Source: Eremophila alpestris peregrina
Taxonomy: Eukaryota; Chordata; Aves; Passeriformes; Alaudidae
Direction of reading: 5' to 3'
Assembly: GCA_009792885.1 (NCBI GenBank)
Contig: WMCF01000089.1
Location: 2,889,451-2,953,450 of the forward strand
DNA: 64,000 bases
The position numbers and the translations under genes were made by a program. This document shows positions 1-14,000 of the stretch, one piece after another. Each line of letters starts with the position of its first letter. Position 1 is the first letter of the stretch. A model generated the notes under the pieces. It had not been told where the DNA came from and searched no databases. It saw only the letters and a program-made list of their open reading frames with translations.

Positions 1-2237
1 ATGTTCTGGTGAATATTTGCAGGTAATAAAGGGAGTTAAACCACATAAAAGCACCAGGTCTATTAATGTGGGGAAGGAAGCAGTTACCTGAGCTGTAAAA
101 TTCTGCGCTTAACCTGCTTATTATTGTAAACTGGGACATTGGCTCCATGCCATCTTGAAGTGTGTCAGTCACAGGCTCAGTCTATACAGCACTACTCACC
201 TATATTTTTAAGGGATTTTAAATAAACAGATGGCTGCCACAGAGTATTTGAAACCTGGAAGTTTTGGGTCATAGTAACAAACAAATTGCAGGGAAAAGCT
301 GACTATTTAAAACTACCTTCATTTCCTGCCAGTGGCATTTAACTGTTCCAAGGCTACTTTAGTTTAAGGTCTTCTTTTCCTGGACTTTGTCTGGGAAAGA
401 ATTTCTGGACTGGAGTATTCAGGATCTCAGTCTTTGAATATTACTCAAGGGGCATGTCAGATATGACATTAATCTCCCTGGACTTCATTCCAAAACTTCT
501 TTGATTTTGCAGATATGAAAAGGTCATAATTGGAATATCCCTCCATCATGCCATCAGGAAAAGTTAAAGCAAGCACTTCTCTGCTGATTCCGTGTGACTG
601 CTACTTGCCAGCATATTAGTTTATATGCATGCTGGTCTTTCACATATTTGGAAGAGGAATTTTTATGGCTTTTACATCCTATTGGGTGGACACAAGGTCT
701 AGCACACCAGATTTCTCTTTGCTAAGGTAGGTGTTGCTTTCTTGTGGTTATTAAGAAGAAAGCAATACCTTTTTCTCTTCCTTTTTGTCCCTCTGCAAAG
801 CCTCAGGCAACTGTCTTCAGAAGAATTTTGTGCTAGGCACACACTGCCTAGTAGAATTTTCATGGACATGATTTCTGTTAAGGGAAGCAATGGAACACAG
901 ATAATCCCATAAGAATTGGCCACTGATAGGGGAGAATTTTTGTTTTGCTGTGAAGGTTTAACACATATTGTGTTATTTAATTTAAATATTCCACAGAATG
1001 AAATGTTTATTCTCTATTCATAAAATCTTCAGTACTAAAACAAAAGTCTAATTGAAACAGTACCTCTCTATCCTGTCACTCCTAAGTGTATACATTTAGT
1101 GATAATATACTTTTTCATGTGTGTATGAGAGCAAACAAAGTTGTAATGCAGAAATTTATTTGTTCAGTCAGGCTCACTGTTGAAACCAGTCCATTGCCAG
1201 CTTAGGTTAGATGGAACAACACAAAGTCTACGCTCTTGCTTTTGTAAGAACAATGCCAAGTATTACCCTGTAAAGAAGATAAATAGAGCTATAAAAAAGT
1301 GGCAGCTTCACAATTGCTAATAATTCCACACAACCCTATAGAAATCTTAGTCTGCTACTGAATTTCTGAAGGTGGGTCAATAAAAGTAACGATCTCCATA
1401 CAGTTTTGTGGGAAACAGGAATTATTTCTGTGCAGTACTATAGTTATCCTTCTTACTAGGTTCTGTGTGGTTTCCAAAAGCAAATACCTCAATAATTTAA
1501 AATAGACAACAAATACAGTAAGTATTACTTACTGTACAAAACTTACAACAAGTAAGTTTTGCTTGCTGATTTCTTTTTCCCACAGAGATGAGCACTGATG
1601 CTATGGCAAATGCTTAGAGGCCCCATTGGTAGCTCTAGGAGCAGTTAGATAAAGACTCTAAATTGTCACAGAGTATTTTTGCACTGAACTTATATGCACA
1701 TTTTGAATGTTATGCAGTGACTGTAAAAATGCAGCAAAGTGAAAAAGTTGGTTTTAAAATTTGAAGATCATACAAGATTTATTGAATTCCCATCTTTATA
1801 ACTTAAGAGCCACTATTTGGGTAGATATTTAAAAAGAACAGAGAAATTAATTCCTTAATACTTCGAAAAATGTGGCACTTTAAAAAAAAATGAAATCTTC
1901 AAGTTATGGGTTGGGCAGTTTTTAAGGCTAGCTTGTTATATATTATTTTTTATCTTAAAATTGTTAGAAAATTCTTGTAAACAGTAGCAAACTGATAGGA
2001 CCAGACTTGAGCTTGCCATTTATGTGTATTGTTTCTATATCCTTAGGGAAATGAAGCCTTTCAGGGAGGCTTTCAAGAGGAAGAGCTAATAAATTGTTCT
2101 GAAGTTGATACAAGCTTCTCTGGGAAAAAGAGCAGGGCCTGGAGAGCCTGTGATAGAGAGCAGCTATTTTCAGATACTTGCACTAAATCTCAGACGTGCT
2201 TTCCTGCCAACTGCTGCAGTGCAGAAGATTAACAGAC
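1..2237. other. AT-rich sequence upstream of the first MOB3B coding exon
   Basis: No gene, RNA gene or clear mobile element is recognised here. The composition is like the introns further on. A 5' untranslated exon of MOB3B probably lies upstream of the window. A plausible 3' splice acceptor, with a short pyrimidine-rich run followed by CTGCAG, ends at 2219, which would give the first coding exon about 18 untranslated bases before its ATG. Two neighbouring hairpins lie at 1514-1561. The acceptor call is inference. Confidence 0.5.
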
Positions 2238-2655
2238 ATGTCCATAGCGCTCAAGCAAGTCTTTAATAAAGATAAGACTTTCCGCCCAAAACGCAAGTTT
2301 GAGCCTGGAACCCAGAGGTTTGAACTTCACAAACGAGCGCAAGCATCACTCAACTCAGGCGTGGACTTGAAAGCAGCTGTGCAGTTGCCCAGTGGAGAAG
2401 ACCAGAATGACTGGGTGGCTGTTCATGTTGTTGACTTCTTCAATAGGATCAACCTCATTTATGGAACTATCTGTGAGTTCTGCACAGAGAGGACCTGCCC
2501 AGTGATGTCTGGAGGCCCCAAGTATGAGTACCGGTGGCAGGATGACTTGAAGTACAAGAAGCCCACAGCATTGCCAGCACCCCAATATATGAATCTTCTC
2601 ATGGACTGGATCGAGGTGCAGATCAACAATGAGGATATATTTCCTACAAGTGTAG
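2238..2655 (+). CDS. MOB3B: MOB3B coding exon 1 (MOB kinase activator 3B, residues 1-139 plus one base)
   Basis: This exon encodes the N-terminal two thirds of MOB3B, a small zinc-binding scaffold of the Mob1/phocein family; family members bind and regulate NDR/LATS or MST-type kinases. The translation starting MSIALKQVFNKDKTFRPKRK is nearly identical to vertebrate MOB3B. It is closer to MOB3B than to MOB3A by its SIALKQ start and its CEFCTERTC segment. Cys82 and Cys87, the first half of the Cys2-His2 zinc site, are present. I chose the ATG at 2238 rather than the in-frame ATG at 2196 because family homology begins there. The exon ends in phase 1 (GTA G|GTAAGT) with a strong donor at 2656. 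One conservative difference from the mammalian protein is visible near the end (FPTSVG). This exon looks fully constrained, unlike exon 2. Confidence 0.95.
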
Positions 2656-4731
2656 GTAAGTGCAAGGAAGAAGTCCTGAAGCATAAACTGCCTTTAATTC
2701 TTGTACTAAGCATGTTCTCTTCCCACATATTGAGGGGCATTAAAGCTGTTGAACAGCAGGCGGGGAGGAGGAGGGATCAGAAATAGCATGCAGTGTAAGA
2801 AATGTTAGCTGTGGTTGCTAGGTGTGGCAGTGTTTGTTAACCTTAAATGTTTGTCCCTGATGAGCTCTCAGGTTAATCACTGAGGGTGATCAGCATTGCA
2901 TTATTATCTTCTTGAAAGCTAAGCAAATTTGTATGGCTTTGCACTTTGTCCGACAGATACTTATACAGATACAGAATGGATGGACATCAAAACTAGTCAG
3001 AGTGCTCTCCTAGTGTGTGCATTTATGTACAAGAAAATGGAGAGTCAGGAATGCAGTGAACTTAGCCCTCCCACCCTGTCTTGATTTCTCATCCAAAATT
3101 CACAGGTGATGAAGTGAATAATTCTTCAAAGTAGTGTTTTCAGTACTACATATAACTAATAAGCATTGCTGTTATATAGGCAGCCAGACCAGACAAGAGA
3201 CCTGTTAAGAGCCTCACAGATTTCCTTTTATAATATTCGCTCTGAAGAGTGGCTCAAGTAGGTTGAAGCATCCTTGCTGAAAGCGGAAGAGTGCATTGTG
3301 TAGTGGAGACAGCATAAATATTTAGCTGCATGCAACAACAACAAAACAATTATACTTTAGAAATGTTATGTATTTGCATGTTTTTTAGCGTTTTAATTTT
3401 TAATTAATGGCTCTTGATTTACTGCTTTCAGAATAAAAAGCTGGGAGCTTGCTGTAAGAAATGTAAGTTGTTATATATTAGTTGTCCCAGATGAGTAACA
3501 CACAAGAAGAATGTCATATATTAGATAGAATTGTTTGTGAGGCTTTAGATCTTTTAATTCAGGAACAAATGTATGCTGTGTTGAATTTGGTGTTCTGGGT
3601 ATCTCTTATGTGAGCAAGTCCCTACTTAGATACTCAAAACAGTCAAAAGGGAAGTTTGGGTCTGTTCCTGGGGTAAGTTGCCTTTCAAAACAATCTTTTG
3701 ATTGATTTTCACATCAGTCCCTTATTTGGATGTGATACTACCTGTCAATCTATCTGACTACTGCTTATAAAGCTCTTGAATGAAATTCAGTCACTGAATT
3801 GTTATTTTTGCATATGTATTGTTACCTGTTCTGCATTTCAGAAGTGATCAGAGAGGGAATCTTTGTTGCTGTGTTAGGCACTGTTTGTTCCTACCTGTTC
3901 TGCAGCAGTCCTTGGCTAGATGCACCATAGGCATAGTACTAATTAAAATCTCTATTTTCATTCATATAAATTAATGGTGATGAATATGACAATTGTTCAT
4001 TCTTCAAAGCAGCTGAAATGAATCTTGAAAGATTATATACTCAGAAAACAAAACAGGCTTATGTATGACTTTATTAATTGGACAACAGTTTTAAAGTGTT
4101 GAGTGGCTGTAACTTAGATTGCTTTATTGCTTTGAGTCTTTCTAGTCTAAAGATAATTGTTCTGGGAAAAAAATAAAGTGTCCATTAGCAAATAAGTTTG
4201 ATGAGGAGATCTTCACAGAAACCATGAACACACTTTTCTCAGCTTAATCCTGTTAAACTTTTTTGTTTGGCATGTCTTATGCAAACTGTCTAAAGAGGGA
4301 TTTCAAGGACTGTTATTAAGTGTAGTTTTCACTGAGGAGCTAGTTTCAAGGAAAATAATTTCAGAGTAGGGATAGCCTGGTTTGGTGGAATCTTCATTTT
4401 GTGGTGGTGGTGGTATTCCTCTAGGGTTAAAAAAAAAGAAAAAAAAAAGAAAAACACAGATGCAATTGAGTTATAAATTGCTATAAATGTTATATTCAAC
4501 CTTGTCAATGCTTATATTGGCACAATGGCTTCTGGCCTCTTACCAGTCAACCTGTGGTCTGGTGTTTCCTCTCTGCTTTCCCCTGTCCTTCTGGTTTATT
4601 CATTTGATGCCTGAAGTTTTAGCTTTTATGTTTTTCAAATTCCATGCTGCCTTGTGGGTAGCTCTGAGCCTCTCACATTAAGTGCTAGTAAGTTCTCTTC
4701 ACAGAGTAGGTAGACAAAACAAATCCTTTCC

Positions 4732-5050
4732 TGCTGAAAACTAAGGACAGCTTTTGGGCTCAAAAGCATAAACAATGATGGACTGAAGGGAGAAAGAAGA
4801 AGGATGAGACCTCACAACCTGAAGCTGTAATTGGACAATTAAACCCCAATATGTAAATGGACCAAAACTTATAAAAGTGTAAGACCTCATGGCTGGGGAC
4901 CATTTTGTGACCATTCTGACTCCACCTTAGGTATAGCCCTGGTCAGGCTCTTACACTCAAGATGTATCCCAGGGCCTTTCAATAAATATCTACTTTATTC
5001 TCTAGCTCTGTCCAGTCTCTGTTTCAGGTCAGCCTTCCCAAGGCATCACA
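4732..5050 (+). mobile_element. Solo-LTR-like element, sense to MOB3B
   Basis: This stretch has the layout of a retroviral LTR: a TATA box (TATAAAAG, 4870-4877), a polyadenylation signal (AATAAA, 4981-4986) about 110 bases later, and a short U5-like tail ending in CA at 5050. It starts at a TG near 4732. No matching internal region or second LTR is present, so it would be a solo LTR. Flanking bases do not give a perfect target duplication (TTTCC before, TTTTC after), so the ends are approximate and the insertion is probably old. The family is not identified; an avian ERVL- or ERVK-type LTR is likely. Confidence 0.55.
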
Positions 5051-8000
5051 TTTTCTGGTAAAGAGCCTCTTCCCTCAACCACTCTCCCACTTACAGGGAG
5101 CTGGTTGTATGGAAACAGAAGAACTGTCAAGAATTGTGTGCAGGTGATAAAAACAAGTGCTGAATATCAAGACCACTTCTTTGTATAACAAAACTTCAAG
5201 GACTGTTTTTTGTAAAATGGCTTCACACTCTGTACAGGATTATAGACAGGATTATGTTTGTGTTATTATTTCCATTATTATCAATTTATTTAACTATTTA
5301 AGTGGGTTTAAGGCATATAAGAGGCTGACAGCTCTGGAATCAAGTTCTGTAGGTAACCACATACAGATCTGTGTCAATCCTCAGTGAGTAAGAATGCAGT
5401 AATAGAACAGAGGAGAGTCTGTATGCCTGCTCAGCCACTACAGTGAAGCTATCCATTCTCAAAATGATTTTTTGTAATTTGCTTGTGGTTTATTTAGCTT
5501 TAGAGTAAGTTCTTTGGTAAATACTAATTGCTCTTTAGGGTACCTAGTAGTCTCACTGTTCAACACTTTTCCAGGAATATATTTCTCAGCTTTTGGTAAA
5601 AAGTTTGAAGAAATAATTTGGAGTGGAAAGCAGTAGATCCTTGGAACAGATGCAGTTTTTGTTGAACTGTAATTGTCAGCTTTCACCACATGAGTTTTTG
5701 CAATGTCAGAAAAGGAGCTAAGAAAGAAAGCAGCTCTATTCTGTGCTCCCTTTAAATCCTGATTCCCAAACATGATAAATTCATTTGCTTTAGGTTCTTT
5801 CCTGTACTCATTGCAGCCTTAAAATGAGAGTAATTTTGTCTTGTTTGGATTTTTAGTGAATGGAATGCTGAGGTTTTTTCTGTTGCAAGAGTCACTGGGA
5901 AAGATACACAGAAATTTAAGGCCACTGGGCATTATGTCACTGTTCTCATCTGAACTCCAGCATAACACAGGCCAAAGAACATCACCACATGAATTCTTCC
6001 TCAGGACCACAGATTGAAATGAGAAGATGGTCAAACAACAGAAAACGTTGCTGAAATGAACAGAAAATTTCCTTCTTTTCTGGCTTGGCATAATGATTTT
6101 TTTTCCCAATGGAAGCAATAAAGCACTTGAGAGAGAAGACAGGTTGTGCCATCTCAATCCTTCAGAGTTTTCAAGACCAGGCAAACTAAAGCCCTGAGCA
6201 ATCTGATTTGATAGGATGCAGACTTCCCAAAATCAGTGCTAGCCTTAATTATTCTGTGATTCTTAATTCCAATTTCACACTGCCATGGTGCCTAAGGAAC
6301 TAAAAGAGCTAATTGGATTAAAACCTGATTAAGCAATTTAAGAACCCACAGTTTGCCATTTAAAAGAAGTATAAAATCACTTTTAAGCTATGAAAGTTTT
6401 TGTATAGTAGAATTTAAAAAGTTAATAATGTAGTCAAATAGCCTAGTTATAGCTGATCAAAATAAAAAAAATATTTCAAACATATTTAAAAGCTAGGACC
6501 TCAGTTGAAAAAATAACGTATCTTTATTAATACTTCAGCTGTTCCATGTTTGATTAGTAAATTTTAGTAGCTAGCAGCTTCAGTTTTTGCACAGAGCTTG
6601 TGTGTGATACTGCTTCCAAAGAAAGGAGCCCAGTATGTCACCACAATGTACCTACAACAGCAGTCCAAGATTCTGTAAGGCCCTTGTGGACATGGTTCAT
6701 ATTTTTCTATATAATTTTCTACAAATTATCTTACTAATATTGTGGTAGAACTTTTCTGGATCTCTATCCAGTAATAACAGTTACTGCTTGAGACACTTTC
6801 CTGAAGCAGCAGGAGAGCAGATGACTGGAGGATGTGAATAGACTGTGCTCAACTACTTTTACTGAGCAAATGTCTCTTCACAACACAGCCTGTAGAAATG
6901 TGGGGAGCATGTTTGACATCACTGACCTTTTCTTACAGTTATGTCTGTCTTATACCTGTTCTGAAGTATGAGAAAGGGTTGGCAAAGTGGTGTTTGCTGG
7001 CATTTCCTTCATATACTTTTTCTTAATTTTTTTGTAGCTGTTGCATTTGCATTGTCTAGGAACTGCCATTGTTTCATGCACATCCATCCCACAATAAAAA
7101 AAATACAGTCACTGGAGCTGGTATATTTCCTTTTTTTAAGACAAAGCTTTGCCAAGGACCAAAGGGAGCGGTCAGAAGGCTGGCTGTTAACTGGTAATTC
7201 AGTCACCCAGTGCTGAATGCATGTAACTGTAGTCTACCACCTGAAGACTAATGTAAAATCCAAACAATTCTTTCTGCTTGATCTTTCCACCTGTCACACT
7301 GTTGATGAATTTGGTCTACAGAATGGTTTATTTTGTAAAGCTTATCTGCTTGCCTCTGTTGCTGGCCTTTCTTGATCAATCCTTCAACATGGATGTGCCT
7401 GCCAAGAGCTTTGAATTAATCTTTGTGTCAATGAAATAAAGAAAATTCTGCAAGACACAGACTGTTCTATGGCTACAACTTTTTTCCAGGCATTAAACTT
7501 TATGAATTCTGTGCTTACATGTATGTTAGAGCAGCAACATTACAGCTATCCTCCTAGAGAGTTTAGTGTGTTGAAATACATGTGCTTGGAAAATATCAGG
7601 TAGATATTTACTACTAGATTACACATGTGAGCTTCCTCCTCCTCACACCTTTTTCCTGCCCCTGTGGTTCAGGATCAGTTAGGTGATTCTAAGTAACCTA
7701 AGCTGGGAGATGAACCAGCCCACAAACCTAGCATGCCTCAAGAGTATCATCACAGTCACAATCGATTGATGAAAATTGCATTAAGTCCATCTGGATGGTG
7801 AGTGATGCAGTTTAGAAGCTAACTATCTGGTCTTCTTAGCATTGCATTACTTTCTTGCTGACTGATTATATCTTGGGGGAATTTGATTCCCTGTTTGTAT
7901 CTGATATCTAAAATGCCTTGATTAGTTTAGGTCTTCTACTTATACAAGAATAGAGACTGAAGCTTGGGAGTAGTCTAGACAGTCCTCAAGCCATATCACT

Positions 8001-11000
8001 GTTATCCTTTCCACATGGCTTCCTCAGTGTACCCCCTTGGTCTGTTGCTACATGTACCATTTGAGGAACATAAAGGTCCACTGCCAGCTCAGACATATGA
8101 ATTAACCCATTCTCCAGTCTAGTTCTGATAATAGAAGAAGATGAATGCAGTAGAAAGTAAATGCAAATCTATTAGTGTGTTTTCTGCTTTTCCATGAGAA
8201 GGATTTGGCACTGCTGGTATGAAGGAATGCTATCACACCTGGAGAATGTGTACTGGGAGTCTGATGCCTCATGTGATGTGTTTTCAGTATTATGGTAGTC
8301 ATTAAGTAAGCTAAAAAGTACTTTTGCTAACAGACTTAAAAGCAGATCTCAGCGGTTCCTTCATTCTCAATTTCTCAAACTTGAGGAAAAAAAAGAGAAA
8401 TCAACTTCAGCAGTGGCATGAATGGTGGCAAAGGGAAAACTTGAGAGGAGAGGGATGTTTTAACAACTGGCTCTGCAAAGGTTTCTGGGTCTCTGCTCAG
8501 TCTGATGCTGTTTCTGGACGAAGAAAGAAGTACAGAACACCTGCAAGAAGTGGTGCTCCATGTGGGAACTGGGGTGGTCCATCCAATATCTGCCATCTCC
8601 CTTGTTCTTGAGGAATTCAGCTTTCCAGCACACTGTCATTACATAATTTGTGGGACACTACTTAAAGTGGTCTCTCAGAGAATCAGCAATTCCATGATCA
8701 CAACTTCTACCCTAACTGAATTTATGACCTCTTCTCTTTACCCACCTTCACAGCACAGCTGATGTCTACAATGTTTAAGTAGGCATGCTGGGGTTGGGCT
8801 TGTCTCCAACTCAAAAAGCGTGGGAAATGTGATACCTTGAACATGCTTTACCTTGGAAAGTGGGATTTGTGACCTGAGTACTCTGCACTCCACAGTGGTG
8901 TGTGAATGATGAAAAAGAAGAATAGCTTCTTATGTGAAACCTTATGAAAAAGACTTTGTGTCACAGGCTGCAAGGCAGAAAGTGTGTAGGAGAAGAATTT
9001 ACATATCATAATGACTTTGCTGGTTCATTGTTTGGAACACAAACAAAATAATATTCACAGGAATCCATTTTCGTAGTGACTACTTTTTGCTTATGTTTTT
9101 TTTTGCCAAATTGAAGTTGTTGTTTAAGCTCAGAAATATTGTAGAAAATTCATGGTAATCCCTACTTTGAGAAATGTATTTTTATCCTTAAGGTCAATCT
9201 TCTAAGGATAACACTGGTACTTAAGGGTATGTTTTATGCACAGTCTAGCCAAAAGAAGAGATGTATGACAGGACATCATCAGCTGCACCAGATATATGAT
9301 ACCAATCATCAGAATGAAGTGTGGTCACAAAGGCATGAAAATAAAATAATAATAGTCCTAATTTGTTTAAACTACAATCTCAATTTGACTTCACTGTTGA
9401 GTGGCTGGAGTGCCACTTGATGTGGATCCAGGAGAAGATTTTTGCTTCATCCAGAAACATCAATATTATCTTTAAGTTTCTCCAACCTTTTTCAAATAGA
9501 ATTTTGGCCTTCTAAATTCACGTAGAGTAAGTGGAGCAAAATCAGCAACTTTAGGAGGCACATGTCTTAGTGATGGACTTGGCAGTGTTAAGCTTACGAT
9601 TTGACTTGATCATAAGGGTCTTTTCAAACATAAAGAATTTCATAATTCTTTTATCTTTAAACACAAAGCCAAGAATTATATACTCAGATAACCTGAAACA
9701 TTTGTAAGTACAGTGTTCCTTCTGTGGTTTCCCTTTAGCCCTGTGGTTGTTGTATTCACTAATTATGTGGTATGTGGACCCTATACCACCTCAGCATGTA
9801 GCCCCTCATGCAGAGGATTATCAGTACTCTGTTCCTTAGCTACTCTGTACTTTGAGGTAAAGGACTTGAAATCTTAACTATGATGTGATCTTGAAAAAGA
9901 TAGCTGTATTTCTTGTAGTGTATTGATTATTAAGAATTGTGAGAGGCCTGGGACCATAATAGATAACTTTAAGTAGGAAGGACAACTGTCTTCTTTTTTT
10001 TTTTTGTTTTTGAAAAATGTAAGTGCATGCAACCCTGAACATGAACATATAAAGTTGCTTAGGAGGTAGATGAGAAGAAAAAAGCAGACATTAGTCTTGC
10101 ACCATTGTCAATCTTTGAACTATTAAGGACAATGTTCATTTTGTTAAAAAACTTCTCTACAGTACACACAAACCTCCTGCTCATTCACTGTTCCTTTGTT
10201 CTTAGCAAAGGGACCCAGGGCTTTCTGTATATGTTCCACAAGACTCTGATAGAGTCATTCAGCCATTCGTTAAAATAGAACAGACTTAAGTTTATGTGCT
10301 ACCTTCAGGAAAAGCTGATTTACTCTTGAAAGCAGGTTCAAGTCATAATTGGTTCACTATGGGAGGAGAGTTTGCTCATGTCTTTGTCATAGCTGCCAGA
10401 CTATTAGCACCACACAGGATTCACAGCTGTTGCACCACAAATACTAATGACACTGCTGTAAAACACGTATTTTCATTTAATGTTCCAGTAATGAGCAAGG
10501 CATGTTTAAATGGGTAATTGTTTTCCTGTCAAAAATGGGGTTTGAGCATAGAATTGTTCATACTAGTTGGTTGTACTGTAATACCCCCAAGACACATTTT
10601 CCACAACATCCTAGCTAATGGAAACTTCAAAAATTAAACAGCAGAAAAGTTTCTGAAGTATAGATAGATCCACACTGAGTGGTAGAAAATAAAGTAACTG
10701 AAAAGACTGTAACAATTCAACAAAAATGGATACTTGCCAGTTTATGCTCCGTGCTTTGATAGGGCAAATGTCTGCTCTGGTTCTAGCACAGAAAATTGTT
10801 ATGTGCTAGGAAACTGCCTGACTTCAGAAAACCTAAACAAAACTTAGAAGCTTTGGTAGGTTATTCATCCCTGTTTCTACGGGTCTATCCAGGAAAGCAT
10901 AAAATGGTCTCTTAAACCTTTTCAGTGCCCTGGAAAAATCAAAGCAGAAGCCTTGGATTTTCAGAGCTGCAATGCAAACACCTCTATAAATATAACCAAT

Positions 11001-14000
11001 ATAAGGCATGTCTGGAGGAGGTGAGTATTAATTGGTGGTGAGTCCTTGATAATTGTGAGTTATGGTTTCTCAGTCTAGCAGTGCAGGCCTTTCTATGTGA
11101 CTTGCTGGCTTGCTTCTTAAACAATCATCCGGGAGGTGTACCACTTTACAGAGTCATGGTTTTTAAGCCCTGTAGAACTTGATCTACAGTCTCCAATCTG
11201 TCCATAAGTTACCTCTGTGCAGAGCTATTACCCCCATGAAAATCTACTTTCTATTTGACTGAAATTTCACAGATACACAACAGAATCTGGAATTTAATCA
11301 TTCTCTTTCATTCTCTTCGTAAGGCTGTAACTGACTGTCAGCTGAGCAGTTTTGACTGAAACCCATCAACCAACACATTCCAGAAACTAACTGCAGTGAA
11401 ACAGGAACCAAAGGTGCATCTTTCATATGCCTTTTGGCATTCAAAGCCAAAAGATGGAGGCCAATCTTATAAATGTATCTGTGACAGGACAAGTGCTTGA
11501 ACTAGGAATAGATCTGATGAGTAAAAGAAATAATGTAAATAGTAGACTTCTCTGTTATCTTCTGCAAGCCATGTGGCTAGGTCTGCATAAGCTGTCTTGA
11601 AGCAATAAACTTTACTTCTCCTACCCTAATGTTCAGTGTAGGGCTCTGTATGCCTAAGCAGTGACTGAGAGATGCCAGACAACTGGCATTACGCTGTAAT
11701 CACATTAATGACAGGCTCTCCAGTGAAAGGCTCTGCAGCCTGACAGTCATTCTTGGGCTGAGTTGTTAGCTCTGTGTCATGGGGATAAGCAACCCTTACA
11801 ATACAAATTCTTCAGCTACAGTGCCACAAAACTTACATGCACATCTTATGGGATGGGGAAATGTAAAATAATTTTCATTGTCTGACACGGTTTGTATGAA
11901 ACCCCAAGTTATTACACAAATTTTGATTACATATTTAACCTAAAAGAACTGTTTCCAAGTAGAAAACAACCACAAAAGCCAAGGCCTAAATTGTTCCCTT
12001 TTCCCTGAAGACCCACCCAACAGATGATTTACCACAGCAGTTTGTTCCTCCATGTGCAAATGGATATAGGAATTTCCCAGAAAAATAGACCTCTGTAGTG
12101 CTTCATGTGTCTCCCTTTCCAGAAGTTTGCTTCACTTGGAAAATCCTCTGAGTCATGCTTAGAATCCTTGGAATAGGGGGCATCTGTGATACCTGTTCAG
12201 TGACTGATTTGTGTGACTGAGCAGAAAATAACACTTGCAGGAAACTCAAAGATTAGAAAAGACCTGACAAATGCTCAGAGCATCTCAGCAACAGTGTGGA
12301 GTGAAACAGGCTTTACTGACAGTGCTGACTCAGGGGATTTTTTATTTCTTCTCATCTCATAGTGAGTCATGTCTAGGAATTTCAGGAAGGCAGTGCCATT
12401 TCCTATGCTTGAAAATATACAGTGGAAACGTGTATTTCCTTCTCACAATCAGTGGCACTTTGACTCATTTAGAAACAAAAGGATGGTTGCTGAGTAATCA
12501 GCAGGAATCAGAGATAATCAAGAAGGCAATAATCAAAGCCAATTAATAGTTGGAGGGCAGAAGGAAGGACAATGAACAGCATGTCTTTGATAGACTAATC
12601 TCTCATCTGGATATGGAAAGAAGTATTTTTTCTTTTAAATTATCTTCACGTGAACTGAGAAACATTACCATTTACCAATAAACGTATACTGTCAACATCA
12701 ACATGGTGAAATAATAGTGGTTGTTATTTGTACAGCATTGACTCTAAACAGACTTAACAGAAAAAACTCAGTCCTTCAACAGACAAATCCCTGAAGCTGG
12801 CTAAAGCACTCAGCAGCAGAAACATGTCCAAACCACATTCTGGATGACATCATATCTTTTCAAAAAGTGCCAGTGAATATTTAGGCATTATAACAATACG
12901 TCTGTTTAGAATTTATATACTTTAAAATTAGTTGTGTACCGTGACTGCCTTTCTTTTGGATTTTTAGGACTTGGATTTGTTTGGGTTTTTTTAAATGAGA
13001 TGTAGTTGTTCAAGAGCCTATAAGGCATGATAAATGTTACTATTTCACTTGTCAAATTGAAGAACAAATCTCAGATACTCAAAGTAGTCTACATAGTATA
13101 TAAGTAGCTGTTCAGGTAGGAAATTCTAAGTAAAAATTATTTTTCTTGAATTTCACAGTGGTTTGTTTGTGGATCCAGAAACAGGTCACAAACACATGGT
13201 CAGTGATGCCAAGTGTACTCTTGATCTGTTCCTAAACTCCTAGCTCTGTATATGCAATTAAAGAGGATGAAAACTGAAAGGCTTTAGAAAGACTCCCAAT
13301 CCCATGCATTTCAAGCCCTCCAGGGAACACTTGAAGTTTCTGGGGAATTAAAACTGTAGATCAAACAGAAAGATTTTGCCTAGCTGTTTATTTACTCAGG
13401 ACCCACAAGATTTTACTTCTTTGAATATTTGGTTCCAGATCCCTGGCTTTTAAACACACAGTCTGCAGAAGCCAGGCTGTAAAGGTCAAAGCAAGGGTCC
13501 ATTCAGCCACACAGGGGATGTTCATTGGAGAAGAATGTAATAAAAGGGAAAGATGCTATTTCCCAATTTCCAGCAATCCACATGATTGTTTCAGAGGAGT
13601 CAAAATAGTCTCTGACCTGGGAGATTTTGGTAAGAATGAAAATCTCACAAATGACAGTTCTTCCTGTTTATTCCTCCAGGTGACTCCCTGTTTTATGCAT
13701 TTCAATTTTTTACTGTTTCGGGCTGCATTGAGAATTTCTGCCCATGAATTTTCCTGGGAAAGAAAAGAGCAGTTGATAAATTGTCTTTGGACAGGCATAT
13801 GTTGAAAACGTTTATGTCACAGTAGCAGTCACATCCAGACCTAAAATTTTTGAGCAAAAAGCAATGCTAATTTTAGTAGTCAGGTTGTGTTGTAACTGGA
13901 GCCAGTTGAGTATCAGTTAACTAACAAGACATATTTTTGCCACAGAGATTGCAGACATTTGTAAATGTCCCAAGGCATGGCAAAAGGTGTCAAGAAACTA

